From Leucocoprinus leucothites (taxonomy: Eukaryota; Basidiomycota; Agaricomycetes; Agaricales; Agaricaceae), in the NCBI GenBank assembly GCA_013368445.1, contig JAACJO010000011.1:310001-374000 (forward strand): a DNA stretch of 64,000 bases, given 5' to 3'. Positions within the stretch are counted from its first letter, which is position 1; each line of letters starts with the position of its first letter. A program made the translations under genes and the position numbers. The notes beneath the pieces were generated by a model, which worked only from the letters and a program-made list of their open reading frames with translations, did no database searches and was not told the DNA's origin. Positions 24,488-34,985 of the stretch are shown one piece after another.

Positions 24488-24869
24488 TTGAAAGTCCAAA
24501 CAGTTTCACGTTTATATCCCCAGCGAGATACACAATGTATGCGTCACTGGCTCCGATTCGGTTTCGTTTGGTTTGTCAGAAAGGCAGGTGTGTCACGATC
24601 ACGAGCAACATCTCGGAATAACAAATAAATTGAAAGACCTAGATATAGGAGAAGAGCACGCTGATCCGTTTGATGACCCATAAGCCGTACGCGGTGAATA
24701 TAGAACCTTGTCGCAATTAAGCCTTCATCGTGGGTCCAGGGACTCCACGCGTTCGACCTGTGCTGTCAGTTGTCACGTGCCGCTGCGCTAATAGCTTCCT
24801 ATTGACTCTCTCTCTCTGCAACAGGATACCACTAACCATTGGCTTCATTCACCTTGTTCTCTCTCCCTG
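24488..24869. other. divergent intergenic region (NTF2-like / GOS1)
   Basis: 382 bp between two divergent starts. A CT-rich run lies at about 24802-24816 shortly before GOS1. No defined factor site was recognised. Confidence 0.5.
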
Positions 24870-25790
24870 ATGGCCACCTATGACAGACTACACAGACAGT
24901 GCCGGACGCTGGAAAATCTCTTTGATTCAAAACTTACCACATATGCTCAGCTGGCCGCTGCCATTGCGCAACCAAACCAAGATGTAGAAGCCACAGGCTC
25001 AGGTAATCGCTGGGAGGACTTGGAGCAGGAGCTGGAGGATCTGTTATCCAAGGTATGGTGTTATGAGTCTGCCTTCGTATATCCTCTCAAAATTTTGTCA
25101 GCTAGAAGAGATAAACGAACAACTGTCAACCTTGGCCAGTAATCCGGACACACTGTCAGCCTCGATGCTTCGGACAGTACAGCGACACAGGGAAATATTC
25201 CAGGATAGCTCAAGGGAGCTACGAAGGACAAAGGTTTGTCCCTGGTACTCCTTCCTGAACTTTGGAACCGATCAGTCTCTCCCAGACCAACGTCCATACG
25301 GCATTGGACAAGGCCAATCTACTATCTGGCGTACGAAATGATATCGAGTGCGTCTACTTTCACGATACCAAAATAATGCATGGTAACACTGTAGACTAGT
25401 GCCTATAAATCTTCCGCTGCAGATTCGCTGCTGGCTGAAAGGGGGCGGATAGACAATTCACACCGGATGACGGATGACATATTAGCGTACGATTTTCCTC
25501 CCCACGGATTTCATGGTTCTCAAGTTTCTGCAGTCAAGCATATGAGACACGCTCGGAATTCACACGTCAGAGAACGACGCTTTCCAATGTGAATACTAGG
25601 ATGACCGGCGTTATAAGTGCGTGTATCATACCTAGCCCACCCTTAAATACTCAGTCATTATCCAGACAAAATGCCCGGTATAAACAATCTTGTTGCCATG
25701 ATCAAGTCAAGGCGACGGCGAGACTCCATCATTCTAGGTGTCCTGATTGGAGTTTGCACCATTATCATACTGTCTTACCTATGGAATTAA
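24870..25790 (+). CDS. GOS1: Golgi SNARE Gos1 (GOSR1)
   Basis: Six exons: 24870..25052, 25102..25233, 25286..25347, 25400..25486, 25534..25616 and 25666..25790; 223 residues, the same length as yeast Gos1. The Qb-SNARE takes part in intra-Golgi and endosome-to-Golgi fusion with Sed5, Ykt6 and Sft1. The N-terminal helix starts MATYDRLHRQCRTLEN. The SNARE motif is DNSHRMTDDILAQAYETRSEFTRQ onwards, followed by NKMPGINNLVAMIKSRRRRDS just before the C-terminal anchor (IILGVLIGVCTIIILSYLW). The RRRRDS-anchor junction is very typical of the family. All introns are GT-AG and 48-53 nt long. Confidence 0.96.
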
Positions 25791-26030
25791 GGGAAGCTCC
25801 CATGAATCCTCGACTTCGCCGAAGAGTGATTCCATGGACCGTTTCAGGCCGTTACGCACTGATGTCTCCAGATATACGACACACATGTATCTTGGACAAG
25901 GACTCACCTACCTATGTATCAGTGAGATAGCGGCAACGCTCTTGATCAGTACATAATACCCCATTTGACTACTTATGAAATATATCATTAATTTCATGCA
26001 TGTTCGTGTCTGCAAACGGCATTATATTCT

Positions 26031-27222
26031 TCAAGGAGATGGACTACGATGTTGATCAGCTTTTTTGAGACGTCTGGTTGATTTGCGCGCTGAAGGAGGC
26101 GCATGGTTCCCGTGAACGAATCTTTCCCAGTTCCGCTTTAAGTGATGGACGACACCCCACTCTTCTACCTCCAGATCCTCCAACCAATTGGTTTCAATCT
26201 TCCAGTTCTTGATTTCGGCTATAGCCTTTACAATATCCCATGTTTGTGATGTACACATGTGAATATTGTCGTAATCCGACTCCGCCAGGATTCGATCGTT
26301 AGCACAGCTGGCAATGAGTGCTTTGTAGCTCGATGACTTGCCATTGATAACCGTGGAAAGTGAGATGTAGACGTTGGTATGTCTTTTCTGTTCAGGGGTT
26401 AGTTTGGCTTCCTCGTCATGGGTATCCTTACCTCAATACTCCGCCAAGTTTCTGGACTGAAGCCGCAACTATGCAAATTGATACTGATACGATAGAATGA
26501 ATCACCATGTTTCTTTGCGATTCGATCAAGAAGGTCGGCAGTTGCCTGCTGTAGATGGACACTATGAACACTGACGTTGCGGCCAAGTTCGACGGCCAGG
26601 TCCAACTGAGCCTCGAGAATAGCAAGTTGGTGGTCAACAGGGACGTTGAAAGGTGTGCGTCGACGTGGCTTTTCGTGGAAATCAAAAGGGACATGGAATG
26701 AACGGTCTATTCCGACTTCGCCGACCATGGCGTTCGGCAAGTTGATGAGATTCTGGCGCATCTCATCAAGTATGTCTTTCAGATTTCGCGGTGGCGGTAA
26801 ATTCAGGAGAACGGTGTTGAAAGCCGTCTGATGCTCGGGCGTGATGGTTTTACGGACATCCAGGAAAAGTCTCTTGTAGTGATCTTCTTTCGAGAGCGAT
26901 GCATCGAGTGCGATACATTGAGAGAACCAAGGGTGGTAGCCTATAAGACGGGCCCAGAAAGTTTATGTTGGTAATCATGCCATAAGTTCGAACGTAAAAA
27001 TTGTCAGATGGATGGTACCGCACCGAAGCAAGGAATCACTTTTGAAGGATGTGCCATCGCCAAGTCTCTCACTAGAGTTTGATCTGCCTCTCGGCTCGCC
27101 ATCGCGCAGACAGTGATCTGCAACTCCTCCATTGCTTCCGAGGAAATGGGAGATGTATCTGTTGGGTGACAATGTACATCGACGACGTGTCTTAACACAT
27201 CGCTGGAAGGTAAATCTGGCAT
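26031..27222 (-). CDS. TatD-family metal-dependent hydrolase (Scn1-like)
   Basis: Three exons: 26031..26387, 26432..26940 and 27024..27222; 354 residues. TatD proteins are TIM-barrel hydrolases, several with DNase or 3'-5' exonuclease activity; the fission yeast relative Scn1 was found through interaction with Cut9. Metal ligands are visible: HCHPTD near residue 19, the block MVGEVGIDRSFHVPFD, the His residues in VSVHSVH and INLHSCG, and ILAESDYDN. The first intron is 83 nt, longer than usual here. A degraded second copy lies directly upstream on the same strand (27794-28986), so this is the functional member of a tandem pair. The C-terminus ends in a basic Arg/Ser-rich tail. Confidence 0.92.
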
Positions 27223-27793
27223 CGATGATACGATCCTGCTATCGCTGGCAAGAAAGGAAAAGTAGAGTTCGGAGCCAAGTTTGCAAGTCCTTGATGATTG
27301 AGATCTCTGGTCAGTAGTGAGATCTGAAAAGTAGGATCAAAGAAGGGCAAATGTCAAGACTAAAATGTCGCCTGAAGGCGATCGCTTCGATTACCCCTTG
27401 TAATGGTGGCTAATAGTGGCTGATGGAGCAAAGGGACGTGGAGTAAAAATATGTAGCGAGCCTAGGCATTTTGCATCACATCAAACTCAAGACTGTGGCT
27501 CGCATCAGCGTATTTGTCAAGGTACTCAGTAAAGAATAACATCGAAAATTTCTTTGTATTGCCAAAAACTTTCCTTCTCGTGTCTCGGAGCGAGCAGAGC
27601 GTCAAACTATGACCAGGGACATCGGATGGAGCACTAAGCATGTGAAACACGGTGTTTTCGCTGCGGGTTGTACGGGCTCCTTTCAGTACCCTTCCCAATA
27701 GAATAGTATCCGAAGAGACATTTTTTTTTTTGATTGTGAACGACTCGTATGATACATTTCGCACCGTTGGTCTCGCCACGGTGGTCGTGATAA
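27223..27793. other. spacer between intact and broken TatD copies
   Basis: 571 bp. It contains a T11 run at 27721-27731 and a minus-strand frame without resemblance to any family. It probably holds the promoter of the intact copy. Confidence 0.45.
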
Positions 27794-28986
27794 TCATGGA
27801 GGAGATGGACTAACATACTGATCTGTTTTCCTTCGATTCTTAGCTGATTTTCGAGCTGAAGGAGGGATATGATCGCCATCTCGAAACCTGCGCCAGTTTT
27901 TCTCAAGGCGATGAACAACACCCCAGTTTTTCTCGCCGAGATACTCCACCCAATTTGGCTCGACTACCCATTCTTTGATTTCCGCGATAACTTTCACTAT
28001 TTCATAAGTTCGCGAAGTGCACATATCGATGTCGAAGTAATCCGATTCGACTAATACTCGCTCACCCGCGCAAGCCGCGATGAGCTTCATGTATACTGCA
28101 GATATTCCATTAATGAACGTAGAAAGGGGGGAAAAAGACGTTGCTGTGCTTTTTCTAGATTTGTTCTAGTCATGAGTTCAAGGAAAGTACATCAATCTTA
28201 CCTCAATAGCCTTCCAGGTGTCGGGACTAAGACTGCAGCTATGGATGTCAATACTGATGTGTTAGAACGAATCGCCATGTTCCTTGGCTAATTGATCCAG
28301 GAGGTCGGTAGTAGCCTGTTGCGCATGAATACTATGCACGCTGATGTTGCGAGCAAGTTCGATCGCGAGGTCAATTTGCGTTTCAATAATAGGGAGTTGA
28401 TGGTCAAGGGGACGGTGAATGGAGTAAGTTCGTGTGGGGTTGCATCAAGTCGTAAGGAACGTGAACGGATCTATCAAGTCCGACTTCGCCGACCATTGCG
28501 TGGGGAAAGTCAGTGAGGTTTTGGCGCATCTCGGAAATGATTTCGTTCAAAAGGCAAGGTAGTGGCAGTAAGAGAAAGAGTCTGGCGAAAGCTGCTTGAT
28601 CATCTGTTGTTATTTCTTTCGTGTGATCCAGGAAGAGACGTCTGTAATGATCTTCCTTCGAGCCCATTTGATATTTTGTGATATAGTAGAAGTACGGGTG
28701 ATAGCCTGAGGCAATTGCGCGTGTCTAGTTGAAGAACGAGTGGATTATATCTATCCTTCGGCCTCAGAAAAGGCATATCGAAGCAGGGGATAACTTTTGA
28801 AGGGTAAGCTGTTGTTAGGTTTCGTGCCGTGATCTGATCTGCCTCTCGACGGGCCATTGAGCAAACGGTGATTTGAAGCCGCTCCATCGACTCCAACGAA
28901 ATATGGGGTGCATTCGTAGGATGGCAGTGTACATCAACGAGGTGTTGCAATACATCACTTGATGGTAGTTCGACCATTCGTGGCAC
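27794..28986 (-). pseudogene. decayed tandem copy of the TatD hydrolase gene
   Basis: The three exons of the neighbour can be traced: about 28779..28986, 28202..28705 and 27794..28154. The order of motifs is the same (HCHPTN, the GEVGLDRSVHVPYD block, the final SARKSAKNRRK tail). Lesions seen directly: (1) the first intron donor, GT in the intact copy, is AT at 28777-28778; (2) a net 2-nt loss at about 28410-28450 shifts the frame and leads to TGA at 28404; (3) a TAA nonsense codon at 28262-28264 where the intact copy has Tyr; (4) a 1-nt gain near a G6 run at 28126-28131 shifts the last exon. Between lesions the protein similarity remains high, so decay is fairly recent. The first exon is intact and sits 276 bp from the TRM5 start, so a short transcript may persist. 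Confidence 0.88.
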
Positions 28987-29262
28987 AGCAGATTCGCTCC
29001 AAGACGTGTTGGATTGATCGATTAGCCGATGCCGATTATGTATTCGAGAGGGCTGATGAAAAAACTTGGTATAATGAGCGAGCGCAAAAATTGACCGCCG
29101 TACTGTAATTATCTAGAAGCTAATGAGGGAGGGGAAAGGGGTGATTATGGGAAGCCCAACGTACCGTCTGCCTCAGCTGGGTGGGTTGTTAAGCGTAGAT
29201 CTTGTTGCCAAACAAAATCACCCAAACTCGTGAAAAAAACAACTGGATTTGACGCGACCTGC
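28987..29262. promoter_or_regulatory. shared promoter region of the TatD pseudogene and TRM5
   Basis: 276 bp between divergent starts. Selection on the TRM5 promoter could keep the pseudogene transcribed. No specific element was recognised. Confidence 0.45.
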
Positions 29263-31094
29263 ATGCTCAGGATTTTCCGTTTTCGGCCCCTGCCGTCTTC
29301 TTCAGTGCTGATATTTCGCTCGATGTCTACCCACCCGTATCTTGATGCGACGCCTCCTCCCTATGAGGGGCCTCGGGAGCGACTTGACAAATCTATATTT
29401 CACAAGACCATCACAGTTCTGGCTGCGCGGGTGCCACCAAGCAAGACTGGTCAGCTTCTGAAGGCGCAGCCTCTCAAAGGGTGCGTAATTTAGTGCGGAT
29501 GTTGCCCCCTACTTCTCATCATGGTTTATAGGACCCTCATTGACTTGCCGAAAGTACGAAGTGTGTCTTCAGATCCCGAGAACCCCGACGGTGACCGATT
29601 GGTTCTTCTACGGATATCAAACACAGGTGGGCTTTAGACACAATCAATTCGACTTCAGAGATTGATCTTTTGCAAGCCAGCTGATATTCCTCCCGAGGCA
29701 AAGGAATACCTTGACAACGAAGCCCATGGGCTTGTCGATTTCAAGGTTGACCTGGACTACGACTATTGGACGGCTGGTTAGCAAATCAGAGTGTTGCGAC
29801 GTTATGATTCTAAAATGGTCTATCTAGATGATATTATGCAGCAGGTTTTACCTCCAGAGTTGCGGGAAGGTGCACCGACTGGGTTTGCCATGATAGGTCA
29901 TATTGGTGGGATTAAAATTGTTTCACTGGCCTGTTACTGACCGCTTTCTTTCTTCAGCTCATGTTAATCTTTTGGAGGAGTACCTTCCCTACAAATACCT
30001 CATTGGCCAGCTGATCCTTGATGTGAGCCTACTCGACCACGGTTAATCCATTCAGCATATCTTACATAGCACAGAAAAACAAAAAAGTTCGGACTGTTGT
30101 CAATAAGCTGGATAGCATCGACGCCCAGTTTCGGTTCTTCAAGATGGAAGTGATAGCTGGAGAACCAAATTATGTTGTCGAGCATGTGAGTCCAATTCCG
30201 CACGCCGTTTACTCTTACTAATGCACTCGACAGCACGAATCGGACTGTCGATTCACTTTTGATTTTTCCAAAGTTTATTGGAATTCCAGGCTCCATACCG
30301 AACACGAACGTCTTGTTTGTATGTTCGAGCCTGAGGACGTAGTGGTGGATGTTTTTGCCGGGGTTGGCCCTTTTGCTATTCCTGCTGCGCGGAAAGGTTG
30401 TGCCGTCCTGGCGAATGATCTCAATCCCGCCAGTCATAGTTACCTAGAAAAGAATGTGCATGATAATCGGGTTTGTTCCGTCCCTATCTTTTCCGGATAG
30501 AAAAACACTAATTACAATTTAAGGTGTCAGACCTGGTTCGGACGTCTTGTGAAGATGGTCGCGATTTTATACGAACGATAGTGAAGCGCGTGTATGAAAA
30601 CCCATTACCTCCATTCACCGGGCCGCCCCTGAGCAGAACCCAGCAGGATAGAGAAAAAAGGCGTGCTCGAGCACTACAGAAGGGAGTGGACGCCCTACCT
30701 GAACTCAATCTGCCAACCCGCAAGCGCATCGACCATTTTGTCATGAACTTACCAGATACTGCCATACTGTTTCTGGATGCATTTCGCGGTATCATGATAG
30801 CGGACGAGAAGCACGATCTAGTTTCCACATATGAAGTTATGCCTATGGTGCATTGTCATTGCTTCACGCGGGAGTTAGACCCACAAAGGGCGGAGGCAGA
30901 TATACGCCAGGTACGTTTTTGGCCCTGAAGACAAGCACAGATGCTCATGCCAATTTTGTCAGCGAGTGGAGCAGCAGCTAGGTGCTCCGCTTAATGAGGA
31001 TGTGTCTCTGCACCTTGTGCGCTCCGTAGCACCGAATAAGGAGATGTATTGCATTAGTTTCCGCCTCCCTCGCGCAGTGGGATTTGATAGATAG
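29263..31094 (+). CDS. TRM5: tRNA (guanine37-N1)-methyltransferase Trm5
   Basis: Nine exons: 29263..29480, 29532..29626, 29681..29776, 29828..29905, 29958..30022, 30075..30185, 30234..30470, 30524..30910 and 30963..31094; 472 residues. Trm5 methylates G37 of tRNAs with S-adenosylmethionine, protecting against frameshifting; in yeast it serves both cytosol and mitochondria. Family blocks in order: [44 protein letters not shown], the AdoMet-binding loop [24 protein letters not shown], and the catalytic [16 protein letters not shown]. The N-terminus [18 protein letters not shown] looks like a mitochondrial presequence, and an internal Met at residue 22 (MSTHPYLD) could start the cytosolic form. 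The end [26 protein letters not shown] matches the family. Confidence 0.96.
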
Positions 31095-31324
31095 TGACAG
31101 GATCATGTACAATATATAAGTAGATCAACAAAACCCTCGATCACTTCGGAAAACGATGAGCGGACCGGGTAATCTCGGCTTTCCAAAAGAGGTAACAGCC
31201 TTGGTTAACCCCGCACCAGAAAACTTCCCGCCGAGGACAGCACGCAGGCTAGCTTGCACCACGACTATCTGTATACCGCCCTGGTCTGGGCTATCTCCTT
31301 CATTTCATACCCTTCTTCGTCTCC

Positions 31325-34300
31325 ATGACCTCTACCTCCCCCATCATCCCTACCATGCACGCGGACGCGTCTGGCTCTAAAGATTCGCCCCTCTCCTCCG
31401 CCTTCAAATCCGTGCGCACTGCAGTTGCGGTTCCGGAGAGCGAACTCAGACGTTGGAGAAGAACTTTCGAAGCCAATGCAAAAGTCGTCAATGGTGAAAA
31501 GTGAGTTCTCGACACTTCATGCCACCGGGTCACATGTCGCCGAGAAGCTCCTGTTCTCACAAATTTTTGTGTTCGTTTACAGGTTTCTAGATTCGGAGAG
31601 CTTTATAAATGCAATTACACCAAAGGGCGATCTTTCGAAAATCGATCGCGCCCAGTTTGCCGTTCTTTTCCGTGTGGCTGACACGTCAAGGCGTGGCCTT
31701 GTATCATGGGAGGACTTTACAGTGTTTGAAACGCTGTTAAAGAGGCCAGATGCAGATTACTGGATTGCATTCCAATTTTTTGATGTGTAAGTCCTACATT
31801 GGGATAGTCATGTGTGCCCACACCAACCATATATCTCAGAGATCATTCCGGCTACATCACATTCGACGAATTCAAGTCCGTCTTTTCTGCGAATATTGGA
31901 CCAGATGCCATTCCTTTTGATTTTGACTGGTAAGTTTGGTTCGTGATATGCATACATTCACCTGAACATCTTGTCAGTGACTGGGTCAAACTGTATCTTG
32001 GAAAGAAGGATGGAACACACGTTTTAGGCTGTTTGTATTCCCCTATTCTGACAAGGATATTTTCTGAATTCGCTCACAGATAATGAATTTACCCAATTGA
32101 TGAAAGGTCTGCAAGGCGAACGTGTTCGCCAGGCTTTCAGATACCTAGACAAAGATCAGGATGGCTACATAACCCCTGAACAATTCAAGCGAATCATTTT
32201 AGTGTGTTTCCCCCCCCCCCCCCCCCCCCCTTTGCTATTTACCGCCCTTTCCCGCTGACTTTGAATTAAGGAAATTGCTGGACATAAACTATCCGATGCC
32301 GTTATAGACCGACTACCTACACTATGCACCTTGACACCAGGACAACGTATATCCTACTCCGAGGTCATTGCTTTCCATAATGTTGTTCGAGGTTCGTAAC
32401 CACAAGTAGTAAGTAGGCCTTGACGCTAATTCACGAGTACTTCGGATTCTAGAAATGGACATGGTTGAGAGGTTAGTTGCCCTCGTTCTTGAGACTCTAC
32501 CACCAGGGCTGAACGGCAACAGGATTATTCGCGAGGCTACAGCGAAAAGCAAAGATGGCCGTATTGATCAGTCCGATTTCCTCAATCATTCTTCCTCCAG
32601 CTCTCGTTATTCTTTGTTCACTCCAATGGAGGCCTCAATCATCTTCCATTTTGCTGGCCGTGGGCTTGCGAACCAGCGGTTAGCCCTCCTTGATTTCGCA
32701 CAACTTTTAGATCCCAGATGGAAAGCACCGCATACTGAACTAGAAACTCATACTCCGAGTACCACAGTTTCCTTCCTCAACACTTTCTTCCAATCCACCT
32801 ACAGCTTCGTACAGGGTGGTACGTAATTGCCTGATGTATTTGGCAGAGAGTAACCCGATGCTTTCCAGGTGTCGCCGGTGCCTTTGGTGCAACCATTGTT
32901 TATCCCATTGACATGGGTAAGTGATCTTGAGCTCCGTGACACAGTCTTTCCTCATTCGATTGGGTCACTCTCTAGTCAAGACTCGGTAGGTCATCCGACT
33001 AAACTTCATTCCAATTCGATTGACAAGGACCATCTCCACAGCATGCAAAACCAGCGATCGACTGTCGTGGGCCAACTTTTATACAAGAATAGTATGGACT
33101 GTGCTCGCAAGATTTTCCGCAATGAAGGTTTCCTGGGCTTCTATCGTGGTCTTGGCCCTCAGCTTGTTGTATGTAGTCACCTCCTAATTGCTCTTAGTCC
33201 ATTCGTAAGCGCAACCTTCATAGGGTGTCGCTCCAGAGAAAGCCATTAAACTAACCGTCAATGACCTGATCCGCTCAAGAGCAATGGATCCCGAAACGGG
33301 GCGGATCAAGCTTTTCTGGGAGTTGGTCGCAGGTGGTGCGGCTGGAGGATGCCAAGTGGTATGTATTTTCGGGCTTCCTCCTCACGCTGATACTAATCAT
33401 ATGTTGACAGGTCTTTACCAATCCATTAGAGATTGTGTAGGTCTTTGTCTTAGCGAATATGGAGCGCTTTTGACAGTATCACGTAGAAAAATTCGTCTCC
33501 AGATCCAGGGGGAAGCTGCTAAACTGGAAGGTGCCAAGCCCAGAGGCGCAATCCATATAATTCGGCAATTGGGTATCCTTGGACTTTACAGAGGTTCAAG
33601 TGCATGCTTACTCCGTGATATCCCTTTCTCTGCTATCTACTTCCCGGCATATTCGCACCTGAAGAAAGACATCTTCCAAGAGGGGTATAATGGCAAGAGA
33701 CTGTCATTCGTCGAAACATTAGCAGCAGCGGCTATCGCGTAGGTTTGATTGACATTGGCAGGGATCGCATTGATATAACACTTTTGCTAGTGGAATGCCA
33801 GCTGCGTACCTCACCACGCCGGCCGGTATGTTGAACTCCGTAAATGCATTTGTTGTCCTAATCTCAAGTGTTGTTTCAGATGTCGTAAAAACTCGTCTTC
33901 AAGTCGAGGCAAGAAAAGGCCAGACTCATTACAAAGGCTTGCGCGATGCCTTTGTTAAGATTTGTATGTTCACTCCCAAGCTTACGTATGAATAGGTTGC
34001 TGAGCAACCTTTAGACCGCGAGGAAGGTTTCCGTGCCCTGTTCAAAGGTGGACCAGCTCGGGTGATTCGGTCCAGCCCCCAATTTGGATTTACGCTGCTA
34101 GGTGGGTTTTGTCTCCCGATTTTCCGGTCATAAAACAGACATAACCTTCTTTACAGGGTATGAAACGCTGAAGACATTGGTGCGTGGCCATTTCCCCTTC
34201 ATCACTATGCTCGCTTCTAATAGATACGCTCGGTGCTATCTTAGCTCCCTGTAAGTTGATGTGAACTGTCTGATTGGCGATGATCTAACACAGCTTCATT

Positions 34301-34490
34301 CCAGTATCCCTGGCAAGATGCCCCTCCGCAAGTCAGTACTGCTCTTACGAGCCGTTCGGATGAGTTGGCACAAGTCCGAGCAAGAAATGCTCTCAAAATT
34401 CTACTTGATGTTCATGGGGATTTCGGGAGACGGGCAAGTGCTTCAGGGGTACCCCTATCCCTGTCGCATCCGAGGCTGTCCTCTTCCTAA
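31325..34490 (+). CDS. AGC1: calcium-regulated mitochondrial aspartate/glutamate carrier (Aralar/AGC1-like)
   Basis: Nineteen exons: 31325..31500, 31583..31786, 31840..31929, 31978..32030, 32080..32201, 32271..32391, 32453..32818, 32869..32916, 32976..32985, 33042..33168, 33224..33358, 33411..33436, 33487..33738, 33791..33825, 33880..33963, 34015..34101, 34157..34179, 34245..34250 and 34305..34490; 716 residues. The carrier exchanges matrix aspartate for cytosolic glutamate in the malate-aspartate shuttle. The N-terminal half has EF-hands, two of them clear ([13 protein letters not shown] and [13 protein letters not shown]). The C-terminal half has three carrier repeats with signatures PIDMVKTRMQ, PLEIVKIRLQ and [10 protein letters not shown]. 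Exons of 10 nt and 6 nt are required to restore VKTR and the LPYPW end. Start chosen at 31325 because upstream sequence is out of frame. A C21 run lies in intron 5. Confidence 0.94.
32210..32230 (+). repeat. poly-C tract of 21 bases inside an intron
   Basis: An uninterrupted run of C lies 8 nt after the donor site of the 69-nt intron 32202..32270 of the Asp/Glu carrier gene. The run length may be polymorphic or be affected by sequencing error. Confidence 0.9.
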
Positions 34491-34985
34491 TGGATAGATG
34501 TGAATGTGTAGAGGTAACATATTTAAATAGATCCAATGCATGGGATTTGTTGGCACAGGCGAAGCAAATGATGGCCCAATCGGAGAACGGCAGGCATACG
34601 AGGTCCATAGAGACCCATCAGCACGACCGAGATGTTTTGGTGGGAAAAATGATGACACTTGATGCAAATGTCAGCGGTTGCGAGGTCAAAGACCGATCAA
34701 CTGCTCAAGGATTCAAATACCTCTGTTGCCCATCTTTTCACCTTCAGCCTTCTTCCTTCGTTTCGCTTTCGTTTTCTCTCTATTCTTTCCCTTTTTGCGG
34801 TGAGTTTTCAGATACCTCAGCCTACCTGTCCAGCTCTCATATTCCCCATAGGACGTCTTGGCTCGCAGCCCACTTCGTTTCTACTGCAAGACAGTGTTTA
34901 CGCAAGCGTAGACCGCTTTACTAGCTTCGACTTCGCCCTCCAGATATTTTATTGTTGCATTTTTGCGCCCCACTTTCCTTAAATC
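34491..34985. other. intergenic region before the surface protein
   Basis: 495 bp. The first half shows nothing recognised; the second half contains the pyrimidine-rich tract listed separately. Confidence 0.5.
34730..34797 (+). promoter_or_regulatory. pyrimidine-rich promoter tract
   Basis: A stretch of almost only C and T (blocks such as CTTTCGTTTTCTCTCTATTC) lies about 190-255 bp before the start codon of the secreted surface protein. Such CT-rich tracts are common upstream of strongly expressed fungal genes; function here is inferred. Confidence 0.45.

Noticed and set aside
27462..27797. Minus-strand frame whose ATG overlaps the end of the TatD pseudogene
   Set aside because: No recognisable domain, contains a T11-derived Lys run, and lies in spacer DNA after a broken gene. 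Treated as chance.
28777..28784. ATAT at the pseudogene donor as a U12-type (AT-AC) intron
   Set aside because: The sequence is ATATGCC rather than ATATCC, the acceptor ends in CAG rather than AC, and other lesions break the gene. A simple GT to AT mutation explains it better.
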